Position numbers and translations under genes: made by a program
Notes under the pieces: generated by a model
The model's database searches: none
What the model was told of the DNA's origin: nothing
The model's input: the letters and a program-made list of their open reading frames with translations, nothing else
Shown: positions 9,055-19,579 of the stretch, piece by piece
Position numbering within the stretch: position 1 is the stretch's first letter
Layout: each line of letters opens with the position of its first letter
Source: Haplomitrium mnioides
Lineage: Eukaryota; Marchantiophyta; Haplomitriopsida; Calobryales
Direction of reading: 5' to 3'
NCBI GenBank assembly: GCA_049999725.1
Contig: JBNGIS010038654.1
Span: 1-38,825, forward strand
Length of the DNA: 38,825 nucleotides

Positions 9055-10608
9055 ATACTGCACCCAGACTTTCAGGTATCGTGGATCATGGTAATATGTC
9101 TTTGCTTTCAGAAATCTTTGAGTGCATGCTTCAAGAATTTTGGAAAGCTCAGCATGTGCCCCTCCAGATGGGAAAGCATCTTTCACCCACTTGATGCACC
9201 TACACAATAGTAAGCCTTACAGTTATGTTGGATTTGAAGGATAATATTAACAAATAGATACTGCACAAGTAAATCATTTGTTGATTTAGATGAAAAGAAC
9301 TTGTGCCAGGATTATATAGGTCACATATGTGTTAACATAACTTCACAAGACAACAAACTTTTCAATTGGACAATTCAAGTTCAGTTTTCTCAGTGGAAGC
9401 CTCTCTACCATGATAACTGTACTACTGCCATAACGATCATGCCTATCTGAAGAGAGCTTCCTTTTTTTTAGCTTCGATGGTGAAAGGCACTTTCTTGGTA
9501 TGGGGACACTATTTATTTCATTCTCTCGTTTTTTTTTGGACAGAAAGCAAACAACTTTATTTACTTTCACGCATCAAAGGAACAACCACCACCAACATTC
9601 AGGCTGAGCATCAAAAACCCATCAACCTAAAAATCCCTTGCAGGATCTAGCGTAGAAAACATAAGTAACCCAATACCTTCAATCCAGATTACTACTAACA
9701 TTTAGATTCCTGTATTTATTCTCTGTGCTAGGTCTCTAATTCTCGTAAATTAACATTAAAAACACCAACAATTAAGATTGAAAATTGCTTTGGCATTGCA
9801 AAGCAAGCTGTCATTGGTAAGTGTAAATGCATCAAACCCGACCACTGAAGCCCAGTTGGACACCTCTAATCATGACGGTCTAAAAGTTAGCACTCATCGA
9901 CGGACAAGTTCTGTGACAAAAAATGGGCAACTATACTGGAAACTTACTCAAGCCATGGTTGAAGAGGGTCATCCCCAACATAATTGTCCACGGCTTCCAG
10001 CATTTTCCTACCATGAGCACACACATTGTTAGTTACACAACAAGGACGAGGAAGTCCTGAAGTCTCCTCATAATGTAGCCCTAGACGATTCCCTTCAATT
10101 TGCTTGCATGATCTGCGACAAGAGTGCGACGTTCAATAGGCCAAGGAGTTCGCAGCTCAAGTTCCGAGGCTTAGTTCTATCCAATCGTTACATAATTAGA
10201 CCAGCCAATTTCAGCAATGCAACAACTTCGTTTTGCAGGTTACATTACACGATTCAACACATGGATGACTGATGAAATCAGTACATTTTTCTCCTTCCAG
10301 TGATGCAGTCAAAATTTCATGGTTTGCATGTGACCATTGTTATGGAAAGCAAGCAATAATTGCACAGAAATCCTTCAGGGCAGCCCGGGTGTGTGGTGGA
10401 TACGGCGTGGAGCTTACATGAATGATTTTACCCGAAGAATATACACTGGGATTGACTGAAAAGATAAGACAAGAAACCTGCGTTGGAGTTCATATATATG
10501 CAAGCGGGTTGAGCCTTCAGCTTTAAACTTGAGAGCCTCGTTCATAACAGCCACATTGTGCCCGCTTTTAAAAGGTTGCACATTCTCTTTACTCAGCTCC
10601 CATTCCAT
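9055..10608 (-). CDS. BUB1/BUBR1/MAD3 family checkpoint protein, N-terminal exons (partial)
   Basis: Spindle-assembly-checkpoint proteins of this family bind kinetochores and inhibit APC/C-Cdc20. Three exons are visible on the minus strand: 10608-10478, 10007-9948 and 9199-9055. Their phases fit, giving 112 codons and ending at a GTAAGT donor. The protein opens M-E-W-E-L-S-K-E-N, an intact KEN box, followed by the family's N-terminal region: G-D-D-P-L-Q-P-W, C-I-K-W-V-K-D-A-F-P-S-G-G and Y-L-K-V-W. I chose the ATG at 10608 because an in-frame stop lies about 40 bases upstream; a further 5' exon is possible. Intron 2 holds a LINE tail. No later exon occurs in the remaining 9 kb, so the gene has a giant intron or is truncated. 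BUB1 versus BUBR1/MAD3 cannot be decided. Confidence 0.85.
9529..9714 (-). mobile_element. 5'-truncated LINE tail in intron 2 of checkpoint gene
   Basis: A T-run (9529-9537) and the complement of the 3' UTR family seen at 1263-1431 and 4711-4869, more diverged than those. AATAAAGTTGTTTGCTTTC and the hairpin (9633-9646) are kept. A possible short target duplication is ATTCTCT on both sides, too weak to be sure. It has the same orientation as the host gene. Confidence 0.85.
9633..9646 (-). other. LINE 3' UTR hairpin (GCAA loop), third copy
   Basis: Minus strand ATCCT, GCAA, GGGAT: the stem is kept with one T-G pair and the loop changed from GAAA to GCAA, both GNRA. Confidence 0.5.
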
Positions 10609-10930
10609 CGTCTTCCGCTGCTTTTCCTCCAAAATCCTCCAAAATCAGGCTGATACGGTTAAAGGATGCGAAGGGTACGGGAAAGAGCCACAACCGCAAC
10701 GCATTGCATCCATCCTTCCGTCTCATCACTAGAAGTTTTTCAAATAAGCTCCACCCGCCATTTTCCTCGGCCTACAGTACTTTTCAAATTGCTGCCTTGT
10801 CTTAGGGTTGGAGCAGAACAGCATCACCTGCTAGGTCTCCAATTGTCCTCGTGAGGATTTGGAGCTCGCTGGCTTCACTGGAGGATTTTTGATTTGATTG
10901 TGGTTCTGTCACGACCTTGATGGGCACAAA
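10609..10930. promoter_or_regulatory. shared divergent promoter region
   Basis: About 320 bp separate the start codon of the checkpoint gene (minus) from that of the GTPase gene (plus). Both 5' UTRs and both promoters must fit here unless a distal 5' exon exists. I see no convincing TATA box. Confidence 0.5.
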
Positions 10931-13900
10931 ATGCAGAGAGTGTTTACTATTGTGCGATGTGGACAGAGGATGAATGTGCTGCAGGTAAGGTGCCTAGGAT
11001 TTGGTGGCGAGAGCATGGGCATCCCTTGCTGCGGAAGCAAATGTTCTGCTCTCAGCTCATTGAAATGTGTAAGTAATGCAGGAACTGTGCAGGTGTCTGT
11101 GCGTCCAGGGCGGAGTAACATCTGTCTACCTCCAGCTCCAGAGCAACGTTCGCTGGTTAGTAGTGTTTCCATTGACTGCTGTTTGTGGCCTTTGATTGGC
11201 GAGGGGCTTTCTTGTTTTCGACCGGCCGATAATAAACTCTGGAGTAAACCTCTTCATCGTGCTCCTTCTCGTGTTAGTTGTACGACACAATCTTCTTCAT
11301 CGTCCCAATTTCATTCATCTTCCATTTCTGATCGGGGTAGGGCAGAAGTCGACAAAGTTCTATCCGGATCAGTCTGTCCAGGATGCGGAGTTGAGATGCA
11401 GAGTGAAAACCCCAAGGCTCCCGGGTTTTTCCAACTTCCAATTCAGCTTCTTGAAAGACTCGAAAAAGATGATGAGGACGACCCAAGCAAGGATAATGTG
11501 ATTCTGGTTGACGATTCGCAGTCAGAGGATCACTTTTCAGAGGATGAGTTTTCTGATGACGAGAATGAAGAGATACTCGCCAGCAAAGAGAGAAGCAGAA
11601 GACGAACTATCAGACAAGTTAAAGACGATATTGGCCCTATAACGGACAATAGGTACGAACTTGCTGGGCTGCCTCGTAAATTTTGGAATACCCAAGGTGG
11701 CCTCAATGAGAGTAGTAAAGCTTCCCAAAGCCTGCTCCGGAAGCAGGAATCCATGCCTGTAGAGGATGGAGAAAAATTGGTCGTGTGTGCTAGATGCCAT
11801 GCTTTGAGAAACTACGGGCAAGTAAAAGATGAGAGTATAGAAAATCTACTTCCTGATTTTGACTTTGAACAGGTTGTAGGAACTCGTCTAAGGAAGGCAA
11901 TTGGACGCAGAGCCGTGGTCGTGATGGTAATAGATGCACTGGACTTCGATGGTTCGTTTCCCGCTCTGGTAGCTAAATTACTTGCAGAATCTGAAGAGAA
12001 TATTGGTTTGGCCTGGCAAGTAGGGGCTTCTGGAAATGTTCCGAGGCTTGTTATCGCATTGAACAAAATTGATCTTCTCCCATCTCAAATTTCACCTGTA
12101 CGGCTTGAACAGTGGGTGAGGCGAAGGTCGCGAGCTGGAGGCGTAACTCAACTCAGTGGAGTTCACGTAGTTAGCGCTTTCCGAGGCTGGGGAATTGACA
12201 AGCTAGCAAAACAGGTAACAGAGATGGCAGGTCCTAGAGGTGATGTGTGGGTCATAGGAGCACAGAACGCAGGGAAGTCTTCTCTTATCAATGCTCTAGC
12301 AAAATATACGGACGACGGAAAGACAAGGAAAGCACAGTTAACAGAAGCTGCGGTTCCCGGCACCACATTGGGTATCTTGACACTTGAGGGCATTTTGCCA
12401 CATCGTGCCAGGGTGCTTGATACTCCAGGACTCCTTCATCCACATCAAATTACAACGCGGCTTACCCGACAGGAACAGAAGATGGTACAAATTCGAAAAA
12501 TTCTCAAGCCTCGAACATTCCGCGTCAAGGTAGAAAAAATCTCCAGAGCATTTAAAAGTTGCGTTGCAAAGGATGTCTCTGAGTTAACTATTCCGAAACA
12601 TTTGAAAGCTTTCCATGTTTTTAGGGATTATGCAATTTGAGTAATGGCAGCGGTGTATTTAATATCTTCTTTCATCTACCGAATAACTTCTTTTTGCTTT
12701 GAATCGAAAGGTTCTCAAGACTAGCCATCCTCAGCCATCTTATTATATTGCATACTAGTTTCTGTTTAGAAACGGCCAGGCTCTGCCTCCGTCCATGTGC
12801 TCGAAGTTCAGGTAATCGTTGCGCAATAATTTTAAATTGTGTCTTCGTATCACAAATTGTTATCGCTCTGAAGTTACTGGACCTACACCCTGCACCTTGA
12901 AAAAAAATATAATCATGCGATTGTGGGTGTTGCATGTGCAAATTCTGCCCACAGTAGAGGTGTAATTGATTCTCACTGTCAAGGCAAGTGATTTGTGTTT
13001 GCACTTATATCTTTAAATGCTGGTGTTATTCATTTTACTCCCTAAATTTTCAAAGGGTGTTTTCTGGGTACATGATGAATTGGGCCGTTTCTGTCTCTTG
13101 TTTTTGGTTTGAGCTGGAGTAAGCGTTCTCCAGGAAACTGAATGTTATCGAACTGTGCAGGTTGGCCATAGTATTGCTGTTGCAGGGTTGATGCGCCTGG
13201 ATGTTGTGAGGGCTCCAGCCGAGAGCATTTATGCAACAGTGTGGGCTTCACCTTTCCTTATTTGCCATATGGGAAGGACAGATAAATCTCGGGAACTTTT
13301 TGAGAAGCATGTGGGTGATAAACTGCAGGTACTTACTCTATGGAACAGACTCTCTAGTAAAGTGTTTGCGTGTGAGTAATGTTGCATTTTTTTAATGTTT
13401 ACCATGCATTTATGAAGGATGTGGCTGAAAGTTTTAGGGTGCACAGCTTAATATACCAGAACAATGTATGATTTGGGTAGCCTATAACACATAAATGGCA
13501 TCATACCCAATCGTACTCCTTTAAGAACTAATTTCTATACAGGAACGTGCACCACATGGGCAGTGTCTGTTTGCATGCTGAGTTGAATGTGAATTGTATT
13601 TGCAGCCTCCAATGACCAAAGAAAGATTGGTAGAGTTAGGCCGGTGGGTAGTGCGAACCGTCAAAGTAACAGGAGATCAGTGGGGGAAGAGCAGTGTTGA
13701 TGTGACAATAGCTGGTCTTGGGTGGATAGGATTGGCTCTCTCTGGCCCGGCAACGCTAGATGTCTGGACCTATGAAGGGGTGGCAGTTACTACACGAGAT
13801 GCTCTTGTGTATGATTTAGCTCCAGTTTTTGAAAGACCAGGCTTCACAGCCATTAAGTTAGTTAAGGGTGAGAAATTAGGAAAAGGAGATAATTCTTCTA

Positions 13901-13938
13901 GTACAGACAGATCTAAGCAAAGAGCACAACGTGTATAG
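10931..13938 (+). CDS. BPG2: BPG2-like plastid GTPase (YqeH type, circularly permuted)
   Basis: Predicted circularly permuted GTPase of the YqeH/NOA1 class; Arabidopsis BPG2 acts in chloroplast rRNA processing and ribosome assembly. Exons 10931-12529, 13161-13328 and 13606-13938 (all junctions phase 0) encode about 699 aa. An S/R/C-rich, acid-poor N-terminus suits a transit peptide. Two C-x-x-C pairs (149/152 and 286/289) flank a long acidic insertion and form the zinc finger. The G motifs come in permuted order: NKID (378-381), S-A-F-R-G-W-G, P-loop G-A-Q-N-A-G-K-S-S (443-451), D-T-P-G (497-500). Exons 2 and 3 carry the C-terminal domain with G-L-G-W-I-G-L-A-L and V-W-T-Y-E-G-V. The first ATG in this frame is 10931. 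A retained intron 1 would stop at 12640. Confidence 0.93.
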
Positions 13939-16103
13939 TAGTATCATTCCTATGATATATCAATCTTTGTCAATGAATTCTCGTGCACAACCCCATCTCG
14001 TTTGGAGAATTTGGAAACAGTTGCTTTGTAGTTTATGGTTGTTTCTCTGCAACTACTTGTTCAGGAATCACAAAAAACTCTTTCTAGTTTCCCACCATCC
14101 CCATCATCATGCTTTGGATAGCGGCTGGATGCGAATTTAAAGGAGAGATGAGATATTAAATGGTAGAATACTCTTTGATGGCCATTCAAAGATTACAATT
14201 GCTATCAACTGTAATGGGTACAAAATAACAAAAAAGCCCGTGATGATAGTACTATAGTTTTCAAAAGACGGTCTAATAAACTTCTCTAAACAGTCACCGT
14301 TACTAAAGTTTTACAAGCGTTCAAGTTAAATTTTTTCCCTGTAGATTTCCCCTGTCCACTGTTCAACCTGTAGTGCGTTGTTGATAACATAGTATGAACT
14401 ACCTGTGAAGTTGGAATGCTACTCACAAAATCGAGGGGTAATTGCACCAAGTCTTCTTCACCAAGGTGGATTTTACAAATTATCTTCAAACTACAGTATA
14501 CTTGAGTCAGATTGGACAAGACTCTGAACAGGATTGCTTTGTCCATGTTCAATCCATTAGTAGCTAACCATGACACAAACTCTGTTCATCTATCAGCCCT
14601 GTCATCTGCAAACTGTCATGAATCCCCTCCTGTGTTCCATTTAAGGCTCTCCCAAATAGTATGTAACAGTTTCTGTTGAATTTGGAAGTCGGTGCAAAGT
14701 CTACCTCATCAAATTCGAGTAAGTGGGAGGTTACAGTCCTGTGAGTCTTTATTCCAAAACCTGTACACAACAGGTCGTTAATATGTGATTTGTACACCAA
14801 GGGACTAAGTAAGCTCTAAATGAAAAGGTCTCCGAACAGTACTGTATCCCAAATGCTTACAAACTGTGAAAAATATTTACTGTACAAAAAGCGTACAAAT
14901 TCAAACGCAGTCGTAAATGTCTTCTAGGTGGCCTTCTTCTCAGCGTGATACTTATGAAAGTTTCTACAGTACAAGTATAATTGTTCATTTTATCAAGCTC
15001 TTGTAGCTGCGTACAGTCTTTCGTCCGTTACTCACATGCAAGCAAAGGACGTTCTGGTTAATGGCGGTCACAGCACCAGCAGAAGAATCGTGGGATGTTG
15101 TCAAGAATCAATCGCTTGCTTGCGCTCAGGATCGATCGATTGATCGATCGAGAGACTGCTTTAGAAAGAGTGCCGCCGATGAAGAAGGAGGTGCCTTCTC
15201 CCAAAAGCATGAGAGCAGCTAAGATAGTGGCACCTCTACAGTGCTTTCGGTGGGGCGCCCACGTGTCGCGCTGAGATCGGACAGCCAAGAAAGGGAATAA
15301 AGAGCGTTAGCAACGGCGTCGCCGGGAAAGGCAAGTGGGGGGCCCTACCGAGAAGTCCTTAACCGTGGTGCAATAATGCGCTCATTTCCAACTACGATTA
15401 GCAGCCACAGGGTTCCCTGTGCCGTGAGCTCGACCGCACGGTTACCGATGCAGTGGTTTGTAAGACGCAATTGTTCACCGGCGACCCCACCGGCGGCAAG
15501 GGGTTGACGTAAATTCAAAAAATAGCTTTTACCATGAAGTAACTTACAAAATTTAACTACAGTGACTCAATGTAGACGTAATATTAACGGGTTGGTAAAA
15601 AAAGTAACAAAAAATGGAAGGTAGCAAGCACGACAACAAAAACCCAATAGTAAGCGCCTTAATTAGGTAAGGAATCAAACTAACCGCAGTGCGGTCAATG
15701 TAAAGGGATGCTTAAAAGGGAGTTCTGTTAGTATTAGCTGTGGGTCTACGACGTAGGTCCTCTTTCCACAGTGACTAAATGTAGTTTGTCTGAACTGTGG
15801 TCTAGTAGTGTGCTAATCGTTTTGATTAGCACTGTTTGAAGTCAGATTCTTGGTATAGATCGTAATCAGCAAACCGTGATTAGCGTTGTGTTTGCGAATT
15901 CTTGGAGAAGATATTTGTGTACTTGCAAAGGAGAAAGCAAAGGAAAGGGGACAGTAGTGTAGTAGCCAGCCTACCGGGCGGGCAATTGAGAGCGCGAGAG
16001 GGAGTGTGGACGAGAAGGGAGAAAGGACGTGTCTGTCGCACTGCTGTGGCTTTTGGCTTTGGGAAGGCATCACGTGCCACTGCTTTGAGCGATTGTTTGC
16101 ACT

Positions 16104-16127
16104 ATGGGGAATGCTATTGATATCTGA
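16104..16127 (+). promoter_or_regulatory. possible upstream ORF 1 of ARM gene
   Basis: ATG to TGA, seven codons plus stop, in the presumed 5' leader 112 bases before the main start codon. It matters only if the transcript starts upstream, which is not known. Confidence 0.25.
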
Positions 16128-16145
16128 TTCACTTGGGTTGTCAGT

Positions 16146-16193
16146 ATGAAAGTCCGAGGCCAGTGTGATTCCTCTAGGGACAAGGATTGGTGA
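16146..16193 (+). promoter_or_regulatory. possible upstream ORF 2 of ARM gene
   Basis: A 15-codon ATG-initiated frame plus TGA ending 45 bases before the main ATG. Together with 16104-16127 it could dampen translation of the ARM protein. Confidence 0.25.
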
Positions 16194-16238
16194 ATTGTGA
16201 CGAAGTAGTTGTGAGTGAGTTCACAGTGCGGAAAAAAC

Positions 16239-18074
16239 ATGCCGTCAATCTATCATGCGGATGGTGGTGTGACAGTGGACAGATGTTCTGTGAGTGCTGG
16301 ACCTATGTTTTCATTCAGCCAGCGGTTCTCGTCTTTCTTCCGACCTTCCACCTTCATCCACCACAAGCGAGCTCAATCAGCAAATGAAATTTTTCGATCT
16401 CAACAGAACCACCATCAAAAACAGAAAGATGGGGGCCAGCGTCATCGGTCCCACAGTCACATTACGCTTACTAAGCACATCCATGCACCTCAGCTGAAAG
16501 AAGAGGAACAGCGTGATCAGTCCCGTCAGATGAGACCCAATTGTTTGGAGCAGAGAGATCTGTCTGCGCTTCAAGCAATTATAGTACCAGACGATCGAGA
16601 GGCTCAAGAGCGACGCAAAATCTCAGTGTCCACACAACAGGATCTTCCTGAACGTTCTCAAAGCAGATTGAGGGCTTCGTCATCGCAGGCTACACAATCT
16701 GAGGCTCCGAGACGTTCTCAATCCAGAGATGTAGCTTCGTCTTTGCAGAGCAGACAGTCTGAATCTCCGAGGCGTTCTGATAACAGCGAGAGGTATTCGT
16801 CTGTGCAGGTTAGACGTTCGGAGACTCCCAGACGAATTGAGGAGCTCGAACACAAAGTGAGGGCACTGAAAGAGTGCAAGCGAATTGTTAGGAGGCTGAC
16901 GTCGGGTGATCTGAAGGAAATGGGTGAAGCAGCCTCAGAAGTTCGCTTGTCTGCAAAGGATAATGCCCAGACCCGAGTGACCTTCTCAATCTTGGGGGCT
17001 ATACCCCCCCTGGTCAAGTTATTGGATTCTTCTTACCCTGCTGTCCAATGCTCCGCTCTGTTTGCTCTGCTGAATCTGGCCATCGGCAACGATCAGTAAG
17101 TGAAAAGTCACTCTCTAGGATCTGCTCCCCGCTCGTCAGAGAGATCGAAGTTTTTTTTAATTGTTTGAAACTGATCATGATCATAGATTCATTTTTCTGT
17201 TTTGAATTGCTGCAGTAATAAAGCAACAATAGTGGAAGATGGTGCGATTCCAAGGATGGCGAAGCTCATACGAGGTGCTAATGATTCAGTGCAAGAAGCT
17301 GCAGTGGCGGCGTTTCTCAGCCTTTCCGCTCTGGACCAGAACAAGCCCATAATCGGGAGGTCAGGTGTGGTGTCCACTTTGGTGAATATGCTGGAACACG
17401 GAAGCACACAAGCGAAACAAGATTCATTGAGAACTCTCTACAACTTATCGATCTGCAAAGAGAATGTGGAAATCATGGTGGAGGCGGGCATCGCTGAGCC
17501 ACTCCTGGAAATGGTGGATGAGCCCGAACATGTGGAGAGAGTTCTATGGATGTTGGGAAATCTTGCGGGTGTGGAAGTCGGTAGAAAAGCCATGGCAGAT
17601 TCTCAGTTTACAGTGCCCATTCTCACAGAGATTCTTAGATGGTCAGATGCCCCCAAATGCCAGGAACAGGCAGTGTACGTGCTGATGGTTCTTGGACACC
17701 ACAGTTGGCAGCAACGTAGAGAGATGGAGAGAATAGGTGTGGTTTCTGCGCTGTTGGAGGTGGCATTGTTGGGCACTGCCCTTGCTCAGAAAAGAGCATC
17801 CAGACTCTTGGAAAATCTCAGAGATGATAGACTACGCGAAAAACCAGTTTCAGCTCCGATGGCCTCCACAACTGCTGAGCTGTGGGAAATAAGTGAGGAC
17901 GATTGCGGAGAAGAAATTTCAGAGGAAAGGAGAGCTGTAAATAATCTTGTACAGCAAAGTTTGGAGCGCAATCTACAGAAGATCATCAAGAGAGCTAATG
18001 TCGCGGAATTCAAAAAGTCTCATCGCCTCACATCTCTCACGACAACTTCAAGCTCGAAGAGTCTTCCCTACTAA
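16239..18074 (+). CDS. ARM (armadillo)-repeat protein, PUB-ARM-like without U-box
   Basis: Exons 16239-17095 and 17216-18074, joined across GTAAGT and TGCAG in phase 2, encode about 571 aa. The start is the first ATG after an in-frame stop at 16212. The N-terminal 200 residues are low complexity, rich in Q, H, S and R, with a 21-residue repeat. A short coiled segment (about 200-220) leads into armadillo repeats (about 220-480) with motifs such as G-A-I-P-P-L-V-K-L-L, A-L-F-A-L-L-N-L-A, N-K-A-T-I-V and L-Y-N-L-S-I. An acidic then basic tail of about 90 residues follows. The repeats resemble those of plant U-box ARM ligases, but no U-box is visible, so it is more likely a scaffold than an E3 ligase. 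Exact function is unknown. Confidence 0.88.
16639..16835 (+). repeat. coding minisatellite, 63-bp unit
   Basis: About three imperfect 63-bp units inside exon 1 of the ARM gene, encoding a 21-residue S/R-rich repeat around S-E-A-P-R-R-S-Q-S-R, S-E-S-P-R-R and S-E-T-P-R-R. The unit length preserves the frame. S-P-R-R and T-P-R-R are potential proline-directed phosphorylation sites. Confidence 0.75.
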
Positions 18075-18437
18075 CGCTTCATTTTTTTGAGGTTTCTTGC
18101 TCAAAAATGACAGTGCGACATTAAAGTCCGCTGACGATGCATCTGAGCCGAACTTCGATTTGTGCGGACCTTGCCAAGTAGAAACGAATTGGGAACCTTC
18201 AACACAAAAATACTCGTGAAGTACACATGATTTCGTCGTTGATTTCGTCGTCTATCTCTACGAGTTCGATGCTGCAGAAGTCAGGCGTGACATCTATATG
18301 TTTAAAGCATCCCTGGCTCGAGTTGTGCTTGAACGATGAACCGTGGTGAGGTCAAGGGCTTGGGTTCAAGACTTCTTCTCGAAAAACTTGGTCTGCACAT
18401 TTGCTGTTTTGAGAATGCATACACAGCCCAAAAGATC

Positions 18438-18445
18438 TGTAAATA
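18438..18445 (+). promoter_or_regulatory. Pumilio-type element in possible 3' UTR
   Basis: TGTAAATA fits the PUF-protein recognition core UGUAnAUA and lies about 360 bases after the ARM stop codon. Whether the transcript extends this far is unknown. Confidence 0.2.
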
Positions 18446-19405
18446 TTGTCTACATTATTGTATAGAGTTAGTACGAGTCTTCCCAGGGTCGCTGCGATCC
18501 AGGTGGATCTTGTACCCAAAAAGTGTTGGTGATTGTGAAGCACCGAGCCCTTTGCAAGATGTGGCGGGTAAGGTTGATTGACCTTTCCAACATTTGCAGA
18601 CCACCGGAAACATTCACATCAGAACCAACTGCAGTGTCCTCTTCTCGAGGTCGCCTCACCCAATTGTACATTTTGCCACCAACCATTCTCAAACAGCCTC
18701 TCAAAATAATGTTCACCGTGTGACGATGATGAGGCCTGATCTCTTCAGTATCACATTATCACCGATAGGGCAATGCCTTCTCACGAATGTACGATTCTGA
18801 TTAACTGTATTTACACTTTCTTGTTACGTTATGTTTCCATTCAAATGGATTGGAGCTCAAAAATCCCTAGATGATGTAAAAGTCACGGCGTATGGGACAC
18901 CATCATTCATCCGTCATCCAGACGCCCAAGATCTGTCTTTATCGTTTCTTTATCATTACTGTACAGTGTTTGTCTGCTGGGGTCCGCGATCTTGTGATTG
19001 CAATCTAAAGTTTAATGTGCATCGTGAATCGAACACAGAAACATTTCTTGGCTGGCATGCTTTAGGGACCTTGGCTTTGGAACTTTCTTTACTACCTCTC
19101 AACTGCCCGCAATTGGTCTTACAAACCATGATATGTCCACGATCTGCAGCACTGAAACCAAGAAGGCTCACAATTGCGTCCCGGATCCCCAAATCAAAGC
19201 TTCCGTCATTTACTGAACCTAAATTTTCTTGCTATCATTTGTTTTTCATTCACAGAATGTCGAATCTGACAATAGTTTGATGCCAATACCTGTCGGGCAA
19301 TCTTTCAGGGAGTCTTCTGACGCTGGGCAATGCACTTAACACCACAACATTACACCTTTTGTTTTTTTTGTCGTTCTTATTCAAATTTCGGTCTCTGACT
19401 AGCGG

Positions 19406-19579
19406 TTTCTAAAAATCGATCATCAAGCGAGAGGATTCGAAGTCAACACTACAGGTCGGTAGTATATGAAGCTCAATCTGTGACATTTGCAGTTTCTCAA
19501 GATCGATCATCAAACGAGAGGATTCGAAGTCAACACGACAGGTGGGTAGGATATGAACCTCAATCTGTGACATTCATCA
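19406..19579. repeat. 87-bp tandem duplication
   Basis: Two adjacent 87-bp units (19406-19492 and 19493-19579), both containing GAGGATTCGAAGTCAACAC and CTCAATCTGTGACATT, with scattered substitutions between copies. Confidence 0.85.

Larger units (their letters stand above)
13939..16238. other. intergenic region between GTPase and ARM genes
   Basis: The first 300-350 bp are probably the GTPase 3' UTR; an AATAAA-type signal lies at 14275. I recognise no gene in the rest. At 14926-14966 (minus) a short open end after a TGTAG acceptor ends K-Y-H-A-E-K-K-A-T and stop. It could be a last exon of an unidentified minus-strand gene, but upstream exons were not recognised. A GATCGATC-rich stretch is at 15131-15150 and a CACGTG core near 15260. 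From about 15840 the sequence is probably ARM-gene promoter and leader. Confidence 0.4.

Noticed and set aside
12530-12640. C-terminus of the GTPase continuing to a stop at 12640
   Set aside because: The reading beyond 12529 is intronic; the conserved C-terminal domain is found in exons at 13161 and 13606.
13161-13379. Separate small gene downstream of the GTPase
   Set aside because: It begins after a TGCAG acceptor and continues the C-terminal domain; it is exon 2 of the GTPase gene.
15131-15150. GATCGATC-rich palindromic stretch as a regulatory site
   Set aside because: Short simple repeat without further context.
15058-15288. 76-codon minus-strand open frame
   Set aside because: No family resemblance, and the supporting exon structure could not be established.
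18831-19280. 149-codon open frame on plus strand
   Set aside because: No recognisable domain, and a splice-bounded minus-strand segment overlaps it; probably chance.
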